Notes: a model not told the origin generated them from the letters alone. Shown: positions 1 through 9,615, numbered from the stretch's first letter. The stretch: 64,000 nt of DNA from Methylobacterium bullatum (GCA_902712845.1 LR743504.1:2392001-2456000), one strand, 5' to 3'. Program-made: numbers and translations.

Positions 1-238
1 CCTGAAGCAGCTGCTCGGCCACGATGAAGCGGGCATCGCTGCTGGTGATGATCGTCGGTCGCGAGAAGGCGGTTCCATCCGCGACCCGACGGGCGGTGTC
101 CTGGAAGGTCGAACTATCGGCATTCACGAGTGGCGTGAACTGCTTCGGCATGCTCTCGCGGGAGGCAGGCCACAATCGCGTACCGGAGCCACCGCAAAGG
201 ATGACCGGATGGATGAGGTCGGAAAATCCTGGGGCCAT
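1..238 (-). CDS. manC: Mannose-1-phosphate guanylyltransferase, N-terminal part
   Basis: Partial gene read on the minus strand; it starts at ATG 238 and runs off the left edge after about 79 codons. Residues 13-22 read ILCGGSGTRL followed by WP, the nucleotide-binding signature of sugar-phosphate nucleotidylyltransferases, and the following ESMPKQF is the usual sequence of the GDP-mannose type (ManC/XanB). The enzyme would make GDP-mannose from mannose-1-phosphate and GTP in the cytoplasm for polysaccharide or glycolipid synthesis. Whether a C-terminal phosphomannose isomerase domain is present cannot be seen. The 175 bases to the next gene hold no other frame. Confidence 0.9.
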   Translation of the reverse strand, partial: MAPGFSDLIHPVILCGGSGTRLWPASRESMPKQFTPLVNADSSTFQDTARRVADGTAFSRPTIITSSDARFIVAEQLLQ

Positions 239-413
239 CGGCGTCAACTCACAATTTCAGATTCAGTACGGTGCCGGGAATACAATTTTGCTGCGCCGCA
301 ACCAACCCAGTCCGGGGCAGAATACGCGACGAACGCGATTAAGGCAGGAGGTGAGCGTCCGGCAATGGCCTCGGAGTTGTCTTCATAAATGCCGATGCAG
401 CAATGCAGTCATC

Positions 414-2579
414 CTATTCAGCGGCTTGCCGTGCATTGTAGCCGAGCCTCCCGTTCAACTCCTCGATCAGCTTCACGGCCGCTTCAGCAATGACCGTGCC
501 GGGCGGAAAAATCGCTGATGCGCCAGCGGCATGGAGAGCGGGATAATCGCCCGGGGGGATCACGCCGCCGATCACGATCATCACGTCACCGCGTCCCTGT
601 TCAGTCAGCGCTGCCTTCAATTCGGGCACCAGCGTCAGGTGGCCGGCGGCAAGAGACGAAACGCCGACGATGTGGACGTCGTTCTCCACAGCTTGGCGCG
701 CGGCTTCGGCGGGAGTGGCGAAGAGAGGTCCGATATCCACGTCGAAGCCGAGATCGGCGAAGGCCGACGCAATGACCTTCTGGCCACGGTCGTGGCCGTC
801 CTGGCCCATCTTGGCGACGAGGATGCGCGGGCGCCGCCCGTCATTCTCCTCGAAGGTCTCCACGAGCTGACGAACGGTCTCGACCACCGGCGACATGCCA
901 CCCACCTCTCGCTTGTAGACGCCCGAGATCGAGCGGATCTCGGCGCGATGCCGGCCCCAGGCCTTCTCCAGAGCGTCGGAAATCTCTCCGACCGTGGCCT
1001 TCGCGCGGGCAGCCTCGACACCGAGCGCCAGGAGATTGCCCTCTCCCTGGGCGGCTGCGGTCAGTGCCGCGAGGGCCGCATCGACGTCGGCCTGGTTGCG
1101 CTCGGCGCGCAGCCTCTTGAGCTTGTCGATCTGGAGCATGCGGACATTGCCGTTGTCGACGCGCATCAGCTCGATGGCGCGGTCGTCCTCAGGCTTGAAT
1201 TTGTTGACGCCGACGATGGTCTGACGGCCGGAATCGATCCGTGCCTGGGCGCGGGCCGCCGCTTCCTCGATGCGCAGTTTGGGGATACCGGCCTCGATGG
1301 CCTTGGCCATCCCGCCAAGCTCCTCCACCTCGCGCAGGTGTTCCCACGCCCGGGCAACGATGTCCTGGGTGAGCTTCTCTACATAGTAGGAGCCGCCCCA
1401 TGGATCGACGATGCGCGTGGTGCCGCTCTCCTGCTGCAGAAACAGCTGGGTGTTGCGGGCGATGCGGGCCGAGAAGTCGGTGGGCAGGGCGAGTGCTTCG
1501 TCCAGCGCGTTGGTGTGGAGCGATTGCGTCCCGCCCTGCGTCGCGGCCATCGCCTCGATACAGGTGCGAGTGACGTTGTTGAACACGTCCTGCGCGGTCA
1601 GCGACCAGCCCGATGTCTGGCTGTGGGTGCGCAGGGGCAGCGACTTATCGGTCTTCGGCTCGAATTCCTTGACAAGCTTGGCCCAGATCAGGCGCGCCGC
1701 CCGCATCTTGGCGATTTCCATGAAGAAGTTGGTGGAAATGGCCCAGAAGAACGACAGGCGCGGGGCAAACTTGTCGATGGTGAGCCCGGCCGCGAGGCCC
1801 GCCTTGATATACTCGACGCCATCGGCGAGCGTGTAGGCGAGTTCGAGGTCGTTCGTCGCTCCGGCCTCCTGCATGTGATAGCCGGAGATCGAGATCGAGT
1901 TGAATTTCGGCATGTGGGCCGAGGTGTAGGCGAAGATATCGCCGATGATCCGCATCGAGCCCGCCGGCGGGTAGATGTAGGTGTTGCGGACCATGAACTC
2001 CTTGAGGATGTCGTTCTGGATCGTGCCCGCGAGTTTCTCGGGCGGCGCGCCCTGCTCTTCGGCCGCAACGATGTAGAGGGCGAGGATCGGCAGGACCGCA
2101 CCGTTCATCGTCATCGAGACGGTCATCTCGTCGAGCGGGATGCCCGAAAAGAGCGTCCGCATGTCGTAGATCGAATCGATCGCCACCCCGGCCATGCCGA
2201 CATCGCCCGAGACACGCGGGTGATCGGAATCGTAGCCGCGGTGGGTGGCGAGATCGAAGGCGACGGAGAGGCCCTTCTGTCCGGCGGCGAGGTTGCGCCG
2301 GTAGAACGCGTTCGAATCCTCCGCCGTGGAGAAGCCGGCATATTGCCGGATCGTCCAGGGCTGGGTGACGTACATGGTCGGGTAGGGGCCGCGCAGGTAG
2401 GGCGCTACACCCGGATAGGTATGGAGAAACTCGATCCCCTCGCGATCCTCCGGCCCGTACACGCCCTTCACTGGGATGCCCTCGGGCGTCATCCATGGCT
2501 CGCCCGCCGGCGGCACTGGCGCCGTGAAGGCATCGGCCGCGTAGGGGACGTTCGCGAAATCGGGGATACGGGACGTCAT
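414..2579 (-). CDS. mcmA: Methylmalonyl-CoA mutase, large subunit
   Basis: A 721-residue protein that interconverts (R)-methylmalonyl-CoA and succinyl-CoA with adenosylcobalamin. The catalytic TIM barrel fills about residues 20-560, with [16 protein letters not shown] near residue 70 as the CoA-binding strand. The B12 domain is C-terminal: DGHDRG near residue 595 is the DxHxxG motif carrying the lower-axial His, followed by SSL and IGG at the expected spacing. The length matches the family's large subunit. The frame is open for 33 more codons upstream, but ATG 2579 (MTSRIPDF) is the usual start. No small subunit lies next to it, as is common in alphaproteobacteria where it is encoded elsewhere. 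In methylotrophs this enzyme serves the ethylmalonyl-CoA pathway. Confidence 0.95.
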   Translation of the reverse strand: MTSRIPDFANVPYAADAFTAPVPPAGEPWMTPEGIPVKGVYGPEDREGIEFLHTYPGVAPYLRGPYPTMYVTQPWTIRQYAGFSTAEDSNAFYRRNLAAGQKGLSVAFDLATHRGYDSDHPRVSGDVGMAGVAIDSIYDMRTLFSGIPLDEMTVSMTMNGAVLPILALYIVAAEEQGAPPEKLAGTIQNDILKEFMVRNTYIYPPAGSMRIIGDIFAYTSAHMPKFNSISISGYHMQEAGATNDLELAYTLADGVEYIKAGLAAGLTIDKFAPRLSFFWAISTNFFMEIAKMRAARLIWAKLVKEFEPKTDKSLPLRTHSQTSGWSLTAQDVFNNVTRTCIEAMAATQGGTQSLHTNALDEALALPTDFSARIARNTQLFLQQESGTTRIVDPWGGSYYVEKLTQDIVARAWEHLREVEELGGMAKAIEAGIPKLRIEEAAARAQARIDSGRQTIVGVNKFKPEDDRAIELMRVDNGNVRMLQIDKLKRLRAERNQADVDAALAALTAAAQGEGNLLALGVEAARAKATVGEISDALEKAWGRHRAEIRSISGVYKREVGGMSPVVETVRQLVETFEENDGRRPRILVAKMGQDGHDRGQKVIASAFADLGFDVDIGPLFATPAEAARQAVENDVHIVGVSSLAAGHLTLVPELKAALTEQGRGDVMIVIGGVIPPGDYPALHAAGASAIFPPGTVIAEAAVKLIEELNGRLGYNARQAAE

Positions 2580-2718
2580 GTGATCGAACTCGTGCGGCGG
2601 CGTATGGCGAAGCATTATAGTGAAGCACCGGCTTCGGGCTATCCCTCTCAAATCCATTTTGAGAGACAGTGACGTCATCGGACCGGACAGTCCCGCTTCG
2701 ACGAGCGGGAAAATCCCG

Positions 2719-3156
2719 TCACGGTCGGCGATATCGCGGTGCCGGGCCGGTGCGGCTTTCGAGCCATCCGAGACGCTCGTCGATCAGCTCGCGCAACCTG
2801 TCACGTCGCGTCGAGGCGCTCCAGCACGAATCGGGACAACTCGGCGCTTCGCCCTCGGAGGCGCCTATGAAGGCGAGGACGACGAGAACGAGCGCGAGGA
2901 GGAGACCGGCCACGACAGGCCAGGCGAAACAGAGCCCGACGAGCAGAGCTAGTCCGCCCTTGAGCACGAGGGAGCCGGCGAGCTTCAGCTTCACCAGGGC
3001 GGCGAAGCTCGCGCCGCCGCCGAGCGCCCTGCGGACACCGCGCATGGCCAGGGCGCGAACGCGGCGACGTTCCAGGAGAACCTGAAGCCGGGAGAGGTTC
3101 CGCCGCACGCGGTGCGTCTCGGGATCGGTTTCGTCGGACAGCGTGGGGATCGTCAA
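2719..3156 (-). CDS. Hypothetical membrane protein (145 aa)
   Basis: Proposed gene with a TTG start at 3156, chosen because GAGGG lies about 8 bases upstream and the residues before it look non-coding (Arg/Pro/Trp rich). The N-terminal half is basic ([23 protein letters not shown]). Two hydrophobic segments follow at about residues 58-75 and 80-103 ([17 protein letters not shown] and [17 protein letters not shown]), and a polar tail closes the protein. No family was recognised. It is divergent from the DUF817 remnant. The start codon and even the reality of the gene are uncertain; the membrane-segment pattern is the main support. Confidence 0.45.
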   Translation of the reverse strand: MTIPTLSDETDPETHRVRRNLSRLQVLLERRRVRALAMRGVRRALGGGASFAALVKLKLAGSLVLKGGLALLVGLCFAWPVVAGLLLALVLVVLAFIGASEGEAPSCPDSCWSASTRRDRLRELIDERLGWLESRTGPAPRYRRP

Positions 3157-3254
3157 ACGGTCGGTCCCTCGCGCGATCGATAAGGTCGAGCTTCGATGTG
3201 GGCCTCGTCTCCATTCGGGTGAAGGGAGACCGCAAAAGCTTCGGGACAGCCGCC

Positions 3255-3931
3255 GTGACAGACAATCCGACCGCCAGCGCGGCCTGCCTCTGGCGCCCCA
3301 TCGCCCGGTTCGTCGCCATTGAGGCGCGGGTCGGCGCCTGGGCTCTGGCACGTGGACCTCTGGTGGCTGGGGTCTACGAATTCCTGCGTTTCGGCATCAA
3401 GCAGGGATGGGCATGCCTGTTCGGCGGGCTGCTGTGCGCCCTCCTGATCGGCAGCTACCTGCTCTATCCCGCCCAGGCCACGACACCTACATCGCCCGGG
3501 TGTGGCGCCTGTTCGATTTCCGCTTCACCCACCATCCAGGCACCGGTGCGACGCTCCTGCTGGCCGCGGCGATTTACGTGAACTTCTTCACGCACCACTA
3601 TATACTGGACATCCGCCTCGGCTTGTTCGCTGCGACGACCGTGTTGTTCGGCCGAACCTGGATGTATTTCAAGGTCTGGCGGGTGCGCCGGCAAATGCCG
3701 CTTCTCCTGGGCCTCCTGCTCCGCGCCCTGTTCATCTGGCTCGCCGAGAACATTGGCACCGGAACGCGAGTCTGGCTCTATCCGAACCAGGTATCGACCT
3801 GGGCGATGGTTTCCTGGCACAAACTCGGGGCCTGGTACCTGCTGATGCTCGTTTCCTACGTTCTGGTCACCCTCGTGACCAAGCCGGAGGTTTATAGGCA
3901 CGGCGAGACGGGACGGGGAAAATACAAATAA
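3255..3931 (+). pseudogene. DUF817 membrane protein, internally deleted and out of frame
   Basis: Two pieces of one DUF817-type integral membrane protein lie in different frames. Piece one (GTG 3255 to about 3480) reads to LLCALLIGSYLLYPAQA. Piece two (about 3481-3931) begins DTYIARVWRLFDFRFTHHPG and continues through FFTHHYILDIRLGLF, LFGRTWMYFKVWR and NQVSTWAMVSWHKLGAWYL, which is the conserved C-terminal half of the family. From memory of the family, some 60-80 residues normally lie between these pieces, so the junction near 3480 looks like a deletion that also changed frame. Together the pieces encode about 225 residues. The function of DUF817 is unknown. It is very probably non-functional; a shortened protein from piece two cannot be excluded. 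Confidence 0.75.
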
Positions 3932-4005
3932 TAGCGATTGGCTTTCTTCAGCGTTTGGCAAGATCGAGCGGGCTAAGCCCGTCCGAGCCATGAGGAACCC
4001 CGTTC

Positions 4006-4206
4006 ATGAGTGATTCCATCGCCGGCATCGCGCAGTCGATCGTCTCGAACCAGAGCGCTGCGACGCGCGAGTCGATGCAGACGACCTTCATACGCAAGCA
4101 AGGTGAGAGCGATCGGGCCATCGCCCAGCTCTTGCAGCAATCCGCCGATCAACAGAAGGCCGTTCTTCCGGAAGGCCAAGGCGTAGTTTTGGACCGGCAG
4201 GTCTGA
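4006..4206 (+). CDS. Small putative motility-type protein (YjfB-like, 66 aa)
   Basis: A 66-residue polar, mostly helical protein beginning MSDSIAGIAQSIVSNQ and rich in Gln, Ser and Ala, with no membrane segment or Cys. Its size and the pattern of alternating Ala/Gln helices resemble the small YjfB family labelled putative motility proteins, but this is a weak resemblance. Upstream GAGGAACCCCGTTC gives a fair ribosome binding site. It stands alone between the DUF817 remnant and a small minus-strand gene. Its role is unknown. Confidence 0.55.
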   Translation: MSDSIAGIAQSIVSNQSAATRESMQTTFIRKQGESDRAIAQLLQQSADQQKAVLPEGQGVVLDRQV

Positions 4207-4427
4207 GCCCCGGTTACCATCGTCTGGAGCGCCGGATAAGCGCCCGCATCGGGGCGGGTCATCCCGCGGGATGGGTCGTGCGTATCGCCGAAGGGCTCAA
4301 AAACGTAACGGTCAGCCCGGCTCGGTTCACGACATGATCAGTACGTCCCCTGCGCGGCGCGGTCGGTTCCGCGCCGGCGGCTGGGTCTTCCAGGCCTCGT
4401 CAGGAGGCCGCGAGTGGCCGCATCACC

Positions 4428-4643
4428 TCAGTTGAGGTAGGTGCGGATCCAGTTCGGCGAGAGAATTTCGCCTTCCTCGGTGATGATCCACGGCTGCTTT
4501 GCCGGATCGGTCAAGGCGCCTGCGGCAGCCTCGATCGCCTCGCGAAGGGTGCCGTAGCGCGCGGGCTGGGCCAGCGGTGCCGGGACGGGAGTGGTCCGCC
4601 AGATCGTCAGATCGGCAGGACGTTCGAGGGCTTCGGTTTCCAT
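4428..4643 (-). CDS. Small hypothetical protein (71 aa)
   Basis: Start ATG 4643 (METEALERPADLT) has AAGGAAAA about 7 bases upstream, a good ribosome binding site. The frame remains open for 36 codons upstream, but those codons are not needed. The protein is soluble and acidic, with a central Ala-rich helix (LREAIEAAAGALTD) and the closing sequence PWIITEEGEILSPNWIRTYL. The PWIITEEG-I-L-P segment resembles short conserved proteins of Methylobacterium that carry no assigned function. No Cys or His cluster and no signal peptide were seen. Confidence 0.6.
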   Translation of the reverse strand: METEALERPADLTIWRTTPVPAPLAQPARYGTLREAIEAAAGALTDPAKQPWIITEEGEILSPNWIRTYLN

Positions 4644-5067
4644 GACGATGTTTTCCTTGAACCTGAGAGGGTCGTTCCCCGCGGGTCTGTGCAGCTGAAC
4701 CGGCGTTCGGTGCAGCCAGCGCGGGACGTGTTTCCGTGAGAATGGAAGCATCTCTAGGGCAGCTTTGCGATCAATTTGGGCATTGCCATGATGAGTATGG
4801 CAGACCCGATCCTTTATCCCCCGCCTTAAACATCATGTTTTGGACACAAAGCTTGAAGCGGCTGCCCTGGGACGCCCTCTTTTTATGATGGAAAGTTGAG
4901 GGTGTTAGTGGTGCTTGAATTTGTAGCCTGAACCTCGGGACGGAACCGTGTGCCCGCGCACCCGGATCGTGCCGCCCGTCAAAACAGTTGAACGGAGATG
5001 GGTGACCGACCAGTTAATGCGACGGACGCAGTCCAGAATTTTTCCAAAGCTGTGAAAGGGATGTGAG
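4644..5067. other. Intergenic region upstream of the HtrA-like protease
   Basis: This divergent spacer has a lower GC content than its surroundings around 4770-4910, including an A/T-rich stretch (aaacatcatgttttgg) and ttttatgatgg. It probably holds the promoters for the small gene at 4643 and the protease at 5068. No convincing open frame or RNA gene was found, and no clear -35/-10 pair could be fixed by eye. Confidence 0.4.
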
Positions 5068-6201
5068 ATGTCGGATCGCTTCGGCCGCATGGCGATCGCG
5101 GCGGCCCTGGTGCTCATGGCCCTCTATGTCGGGCAGCCCTATGTGGCGGCGCTCCTGTTCTCGGCTGAAACCCCTCGGGCGATCACGGCGCGGGGGGATC
5201 TGGCTCCATCCGAAACATCCACCGCGACCCTGTTCGAGCGTGCGAGCCCGTCGGTCGTGCATGTCTTCGCCCAAGCCGCCGCCCAGGGGCGTTCCCTGAT
5301 GAGTCCCGATTCCGAGGAGGGCGAAGGGGGCAACGGCGCGCAGACGGGCACGGGCTTCGTCTGGGATGCCGCCGGGCATGTGGTCACCAACAATCACGTG
5401 GTGGCGGGCGCGGCCCAGCGGGGCGGATCGGTGTCCGTCCGCCTATCCTCGGGGGAGGTCCGCCCGGCGACCATCGTCGGGACCGCGCCGAGCTACGACC
5501 TCGCCGTGCTTCGCCTCGGCGGCTCCGGTGCCGTTCCGCCGCCGCTGGCCATCGGTACCTCGGCGGATCTCAAGGTCGGGCAGGCGGCCTTCGCCATCGG
5601 CAACCCGTTCGGCCTCGACCATACCCTGACGACGGGCGTCATCAGCGCCCTTCGCCGCCGTCTCCCCACGGGGGAGGGGAGGGAGCTGTCCGGCGTGATC
5701 CAGACCGACGCCGCGATCAATCCCGGCAATTCCGGCGGGCCGCTCCTCGATTCCGCCGGGCGACTCGTGGGCGTCAACACGGCGATCTATTCTCCCTCGG
5801 GTGCCAGCGCCGGCATCGGCTTCGCGATCCCCGTGGACGTGGTGAACCGGGTCGTCCCCGAACTCATCCGCAACGGCCGCACCCGCAATCCGGGTATCGG
5901 CATCATTGCCGGGCAGGAGGCCACCGCCGCGCGCCTCGGGATCGACGGTGTCGTGGTGCTGCGGGTCCTGCGCGGATCGCCGGCCGCCGCAGCCGGATTG
6001 CGCGGTGTCGATGTCGAGACCGGCACGATAGGGGACGTCATCGTCGGAGCGGCCGGCCAGCCCGTGCACCGCCTGGCCGACCTTACCGCCGCGATGGAAG
6101 CGACGGGCATCGGCAAATCCATCGAGCTCGCCGTCGAGCGGGACGGGCGCATCCGCAAGGTGAAGGTCATCACGGCGGATGTGGCCGAGACGCGGCAATA
6201 A
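5068..6201 (+). CDS. HtrA/DegP-type trypsin-like serine protease with one PDZ domain
   Basis: A 377-residue protein with an N-terminal signal anchor (residues about 8-32, AIAAALVLMALYVG). The protease domain covers about 55-270 with the full triad: His110 in TNNHVVAG, Asp144 in YDLAVLRL and Ser222 in NPGNSGGPLLD. One PDZ domain follows at about 280-370, containing VLRVLRGSPAAAAGL. This is the DegS/HtrA2 architecture, not DegP (two PDZ). It should act in the periplasm, probably membrane-tethered, on misfolded or signalling proteins. The start is supported by AAAGGGATGTGAG just upstream. It is followed after 87 bases by a small secreted protein and a J-domain protein, which may form one transcription unit with a protein-quality theme. 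Confidence 0.9.
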   Translation: MSDRFGRMAIAAALVLMALYVGQPYVAALLFSAETPRAITARGDLAPSETSTATLFERASPSVVHVFAQAAAQGRSLMSPDSEEGEGGNGAQTGTGFVWDAAGHVVTNNHVVAGAAQRGGSVSVRLSSGEVRPATIVGTAPSYDLAVLRLGGSGAVPPPLAIGTSADLKVGQAAFAIGNPFGLDHTLTTGVISALRRRLPTGEGRELSGVIQTDAAINPGNSGGPLLDSAGRLVGVNTAIYSPSGASAGIGFAIPVDVVNRVVPELIRNGRTRNPGIGIIAGQEATAARLGIDGVVVLRVLRGSPAAAAGLRGVDVETGTIGDVIVGAAGQPVHRLADLTAAMEATGIGKSIELAVERDGRIRKVKVITADVAETRQ

Positions 6202-6288
6202 GGCTTTCCCGGTCCGGGCTGTCACGAAGGCCGTTTCCGGTGCAGTAGGGTTGAAACCGCGCCGCACGACAACACGCAAGACACCGCA

Positions 6289-6546
6289 ATGACGACGAAG
6301 GCCCTCCTGTCCCGATCCCTCGTCTGCGCCGCGCTCGTGCTCGGCGTGATGCCGGCCGGAGCGAGGGACGGGGCGCGGCGCCTGTGCCCCGACGATGCTG
6401 ACGAGGGGGGGCGCCTCCGACCGCGCGACATGTGTCCGGATCGCAGCGCTGAGCAGGTGGGGGCGCAGGGTGGTTCCCACCGGATCGGCGATGTCGAGGT
6501 CAGGATCGGCGGACGGGTCGCGATCGACCGCGACATGCGCCGATGA
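6289..6546 (+). CDS. Small predicted secreted protein (85 aa)
   Basis: The protein starts MTTKALLSRSLVCAALVLG, a typical Sec signal peptide with likely cleavage after VMPAGA near residue 25. The mature part is about 60 residues, charged and rich in Arg, Asp and Gly, with two Cys (RRLCPDD and RDMCPDR) that could form a disulfide. The stop overlaps the start of the next gene (ATGA at 6543-6546), which supports translation as a coupled pair. No family was recognised. Confidence 0.55.
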   Translation: MTTKALLSRSLVCAALVLGVMPAGARDGARRLCPDDADEGGRLRPRDMCPDRSAEQVGAQGGSHRIGDVEVRIGGRVAIDRDMRR

Positions 6547-7256
6547 CGTTCCTCGCCGCCCTCGTAGCCCTCTTCGTCCTGTGGTGGTACGCCAAGACCG
6601 CCAAACCCCATCTCGTCCGGCGCCTGGGTCGGCTGATCACGCCGCGGGTGGCGAGACGGATCGGCGGCTATGTTTTGCTTGCCCTCGCCGGCGTGGCTGC
6701 GGTTCGCGGTCGGATCGAACTCGCGATCCTGTTCGGGGGCGTCGCGTTCTGGTTCCTCGACGGTGTCGATGCCGTGGTCGTCCGGCTTCGCGGCCTGTTC
6801 AGGCGCGCAGCCGTCTCGCGCCCCACGATCGTACTGTTTGAGGTGATGCCCGACGGGCGGACCGCAGATGGGATCGTCCAGATCGGTCCCTATGCCGGGC
6901 GGCGCCTGTCGCAGCTTCCTGAAGCGGCACTCATGCAGATCCTCGCGGTCTGCCGCAAGGTCGACCGCATCGCCGCACGCCGTTTACAGACGTATCTCGA
7001 CGGCAGAACGGCCGCCGGGCGTGTAGACGCTGAGAGAGATTCCGACGCGCGGTCGCGCCGTCCGCCGGATCCAGGGGCGATGACGCAAGAGGAGGCCCAC
7101 CAGATCCTGGGGCTTCAGAGCGGGGCGACCCTGCAGCAGATCCGCACGGCTCATCGGACGCTGATGAAACGGTGGCATCCCGACCAGGGCGGAACGGTCG
7201 AGGGGGCTTCGCGCATCAACGCGGCCCGAGACAGGCTTGTGAGCCGACATCGCTGA
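6543..7256 (+). CDS. Membrane-anchored J-domain protein
   Basis: A 237-residue protein with an N-terminal hydrophobic segment (MTFLAALVALFVLWWYA), a second pair of hydrophobic stretches to about residue 75, a soluble middle, and a C-terminal J-domain from about residue 180. The J-domain reads EEAHQILGLQSGATLQQIRTAHR followed by KRWHPDQGG, with the HPD tripeptide needed to stimulate DnaK. This layout (N-terminal membrane part, C-terminal J-domain) is that of DjlA/Pam18-like co-chaperones common in alphaproteobacteria. It would recruit Hsp70 to the inner face of the membrane. Its start overlaps the preceding small secreted protein by four bases. Confidence 0.85.
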   Translation: MTFLAALVALFVLWWYAKTAKPHLVRRLGRLITPRVARRIGGYVLLALAGVAAVRGRIELAILFGGVAFWFLDGVDAVVVRLRGLFRRAAVSRPTIVLFEVMPDGRTADGIVQIGPYAGRRLSQLPEAALMQILAVCRKVDRIAARRLQTYLDGRTAAGRVDAERDSDARSRRPPDPGAMTQEEAHQILGLQSGATLQQIRTAHRTLMKRWHPDQGGTVEGASRINAARDRLVSRHR

Positions 7257-7402
7257 TACTCCACGCGCGTTGCCAGAAAAATGCTCGATCGGAACCGACC
7301 GGCGAACAGCCGACGGGGTTCGGGGAGGACGCAAATGGCGTCGTCACCGATGTCAGGAGGGCTTCTGCACCCTGTGGGGCGAAGCCCTTACGATGCTGGG
7401 TT

Positions 7403-8893
7403 TCAGCTTCGCGTAGCGAAGCAGTTGAAGCCGTTGCGCTTCAGGGTCGAGCAGGCGTCCTGCGCGGCTTCCTGTTCGCTGAATCCCGAGAAGCGGGCCC
7501 GGTAGAGGGTGGCGCCGCCATGATCGACCCTCACCGTGTAGGGCGAGGCCTTGGAAAGGGCGCTTCCGGCCCGGCTGCGCGCTTCGGACAGCATCGACTT
7601 CGCCTTGTCTTCGTCGTCCATGGCGCCGAGCTGGATCACCCAGGCGGTAGGCGTGACGCGGCTCGTGGACGAGGCCTTCGGCGCGGGCTCGGGCCGGGTG
7701 CCATCGACCGATGCGAGACGAGCATCCGACTTGCCGCTCGGCGAAGCCTTGGTTCCGGGGAAAGCGGCGGGCGCGCTGGTCGGTGCATAGGCCTGAGCCG
7801 AGGCCGGCAGGGCGCCGCTCCGCCACTTGGCACCGGCGCTTCCAGGGGTCACGGTCTGGCGCGGGCTGATGTCGAGGGGTTGGGTCGAGGCGGTGGTCTC
7901 CACCTCGATCTCCTCGTCATCGGCCGAGGCGACCTGCGTGCGCGTGCGCGACGTGGCGTCCGCCACCACGGCCGGGCGGCCACGCTCGGCGACTTCCGTC
8001 ACCGGCGGTGCCTGGCGGTTGCCGGCATAGGCGCGGGGCAGGTTCGCCCGGACGAGATCGGCCATGATGCGGTCGCGGCTGGCACCGGACTTTCCGCCGA
8101 GCACGATAGCCACGATCTGGCGGTCGTCGGACTTGGCGGCGGTCATCAGGTTGAAGCCGGAATCGCGGGTGTAGCCGGTCTTGATGCCGTCCACGCCCTC
8201 GACATTGCCGAGGAGTCGGTTGTGGTTGCCGATGACCCTGCCGCGGAAGGCGAAGGAGCGGGTCTGGAAGTACTTGTAGTAGCGCGGAAACCGGTCCTGG
8301 ATCGCCCGGGCGAGGATGGTCAGGTCGCGCGCCGTGGTGATCTGATCCGCATCGGGCAGGCCCGAGGCATTGGCGTAGTTGGTCCGGGTCATGCCCAGGG
8401 CCTGGGCCTTGCGGGTCATCATCTCGGCGAATTTCGGCTCCGAGCCGGCGATGTTCTCGCCGATGGCGCAGGCCACGTCATTGGCCGATTTCGTCACGAT
8501 CGCCTTGATCGCGTCCTCCACCTCGATCGTCGAGCCGGGCCGGAGACCGAGCTTGGACGGCGGCCGAGCGGCGGCGAATGCCGAAATGGTCAGGGGCGAG
8601 TCGAGGTTGAAACGACCACGCTCGAGCTGTTCGAAAAGCATGTAAAGCGTCATCACCTTCGTGATTGACGCAGGGTGGCGGAGGGAATCCTCGTTGACGG
8701 CATGCAGGGTGCGGCCCGTCTTCACGTCGATCACCATGGCGGCGTAGGGTGGGTTGTAGCCCCCGCCGCCGCCCCGGTGATGGTGTCCACGACGCGCATC
8801 GGCGGGCGAGGCGATGGCCGTGAGAACGGCTGCGGCCGTTATCAGAGCCGGCAGTCCATGGGTCGTCCGGGAGCGACTCGGAACGCTACGCAT
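7403..8893 (-). CDS. dac: D-alanyl-D-alanine carboxypeptidase (PBP5/6 type) with C-terminal SPOR domain
   Basis: The protein of 496 residues starts at ATG 8893 (MRSVPSRS), which places a signal peptide (LPALITAAAVLTAIASPADA) at the N-terminus. The peptidase S11 domain shows all three active-site motifs: SITK (SxxK, near residue 76), SAN in KSANDVACAIG, and KTG in GIKTGYTRDSG. After a Pro/Ser/Ala-rich linker, the last 75 or so residues (AWVIQLGAMDDEDKAKSML to the end) form a SPOR peptidoglycan-binding domain that would target the enzyme to the division septum. It trims the terminal D-Ala of peptidoglycan pentapeptides in the periplasm. The fusion of S11 with SPOR is typical of Rhizobiales. Confidence 0.92.
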   Translation of the reverse strand: MRSVPSRSRTTHGLPALITAAAVLTAIASPADARRGHHHRGGGGGYNPPYAAMVIDVKTGRTLHAVNEDSLRHPASITKVMTLYMLFEQLERGRFNLDSPLTISAFAAARPPSKLGLRPGSTIEVEDAIKAIVTKSANDVACAIGENIAGSEPKFAEMMTRKAQALGMTRTNYANASGLPDADQITTARDLTILARAIQDRFPRYYKYFQTRSFAFRGRVIGNHNRLLGNVEGVDGIKTGYTRDSGFNLMTAAKSDDRQIVAIVLGGKSGASRDRIMADLVRANLPRAYAGNRQAPPVTEVAERGRPAVVADATSRTRTQVASADDEEIEVETTASTQPLDISPRQTVTPGSAGAKWRSGALPASAQAYAPTSAPAAFPGTKASPSGKSDARLASVDGTRPEPAPKASSTSRVTPTAWVIQLGAMDDEDKAKSMLSEARSRAGSALSKASPYTVRVDHGGATLYRARFSGFSEQEAAQDACSTLKRNGFNCFATRS

Positions 8894-9193
8894 CGCGACT
8901 GGGTGTCCTCGACAACCGACCCTGAGGTCGGCTTGCACTGCATCATCGCTGCAAGGCCGGCGAACGTGCCGCCGTGCCCTCGCAACATCTGTCAATCAGG
9001 CTAGGTCGACGCGGTTACGGCCCGGTTAATGCCTCAGCATCAATTTGCTTGATTTTGCTGCGGTGCAATATAAATCTTGACGATCAATGGTGCGTTGCAC
9101 ATAAAGCGGGGGTTGGTCGATTCCGCGGGTCGGGGAACCGGCCTTGTCGACATCCGGCCCCAGAGGAATGCCCGCAAGGGTATCTCGCATCCC
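8894..9193. other. Divergent promoter region, dac / phasin
   Basis: A 300-base spacer between the carboxypeptidase and the phasin. The part near the phasin (9040-9110) is clearly more AT-rich than its surroundings and carries the promoter candidate listed separately. No open frame or structured RNA was recognised. Confidence 0.45.
9077..9105 (+). promoter_or_regulatory. Candidate sigma-70 promoter of the phasin gene
   Basis: TTGACG at 9077-9082 and CATAAA at 9100-9105 are separated by 17 bases, a consensus-like -35/-10 pair inside the most AT-rich part of the spacer and about 90 bases ahead of the phasin start. The -10 box is imperfect. Confidence 0.4.
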
Positions 9194-9538
9194 ATGACTT
9201 TCCAGCCCTTCGACAAGATCCCCGCCTTCGACCGGTCCGGCTTCGATTCGGCGATGAAGAGCGTGTCGCTCGTCGCCCGAACGAACCAGACCGTCGGAAC
9301 CGAGATGGCGGACTTCACCAAGCAGTCGTTCGAGCATGGCACCGCCACCATGAAGAAGCTGTCTGAGGCGAAGACCCCTCAAAGCGCCATGGAGATCCAA
9401 GCGGAGTTCATGAAGGCCTCCTATGAGCGCCTCGTCGCCCAGGCGAAGCTCGTCGGCGGCCTGTACGGCGAACTGGCTAAGGAGATCGGCAAGCCGCTCG
9501 AAGGTCTGACCAAGATCAAGCTTCCCGCCACGACCTGA
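9194..9538 (+). CDS. Phasin family protein
   Basis: A 114-residue, helix-only, amphipathic protein (MTFQPFDKIPAFDRSGFDSA) with the phasin_2 pattern: a short N-terminal segment and two long helices containing TEMADFTKQSFEHGTATMKK and EIQAEFMKASYERLVAQAK. Phasins coat polyhydroxybutyrate granules. ATG 9194 was chosen over an upstream in-frame ATG because the intervening residues are not phasin-like. AAGGG lies about 15 bases upstream, so the binding site is loose. A strong hairpin follows. It is a single-gene unit. Confidence 0.85.
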   Translation: MTFQPFDKIPAFDRSGFDSAMKSVSLVARTNQTVGTEMADFTKQSFEHGTATMKKLSEAKTPQSAMEIQAEFMKASYERLVAQAKLVGGLYGELAKEIGKPLEGLTKIKLPATT

Positions 9539-9582
9539 CCCATTGTCTGGCGCCAGAGCCGGCAACGCATAGGAAAATAGCC

Positions 9583-9615
9583 AAAGGGCGATCGAGCGAA
9601 GCTCGATCGTCCTTT
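9583..9615 (+). terminator. Hairpin terminator after the phasin gene
   Basis: Arms AAAGGGCGATCGAGC and GCTCGATCGTCCTTT around a GAA loop give 15 pairs with one G-T. It lies 44 bases past the phasin stop and ends in a short T run (ctttctcg). Confidence 0.7.

Noticed and set aside
531..2672. Long open frame (over 700 codons) on the plus strand across the methylmalonyl-CoA mutase
   Set aside because: It is the antisense shadow of a high-GC gene; the translation is rich in Arg, Gly and His-Val/Asp repeats and matches nothing, while the minus strand encodes a clear enzyme.
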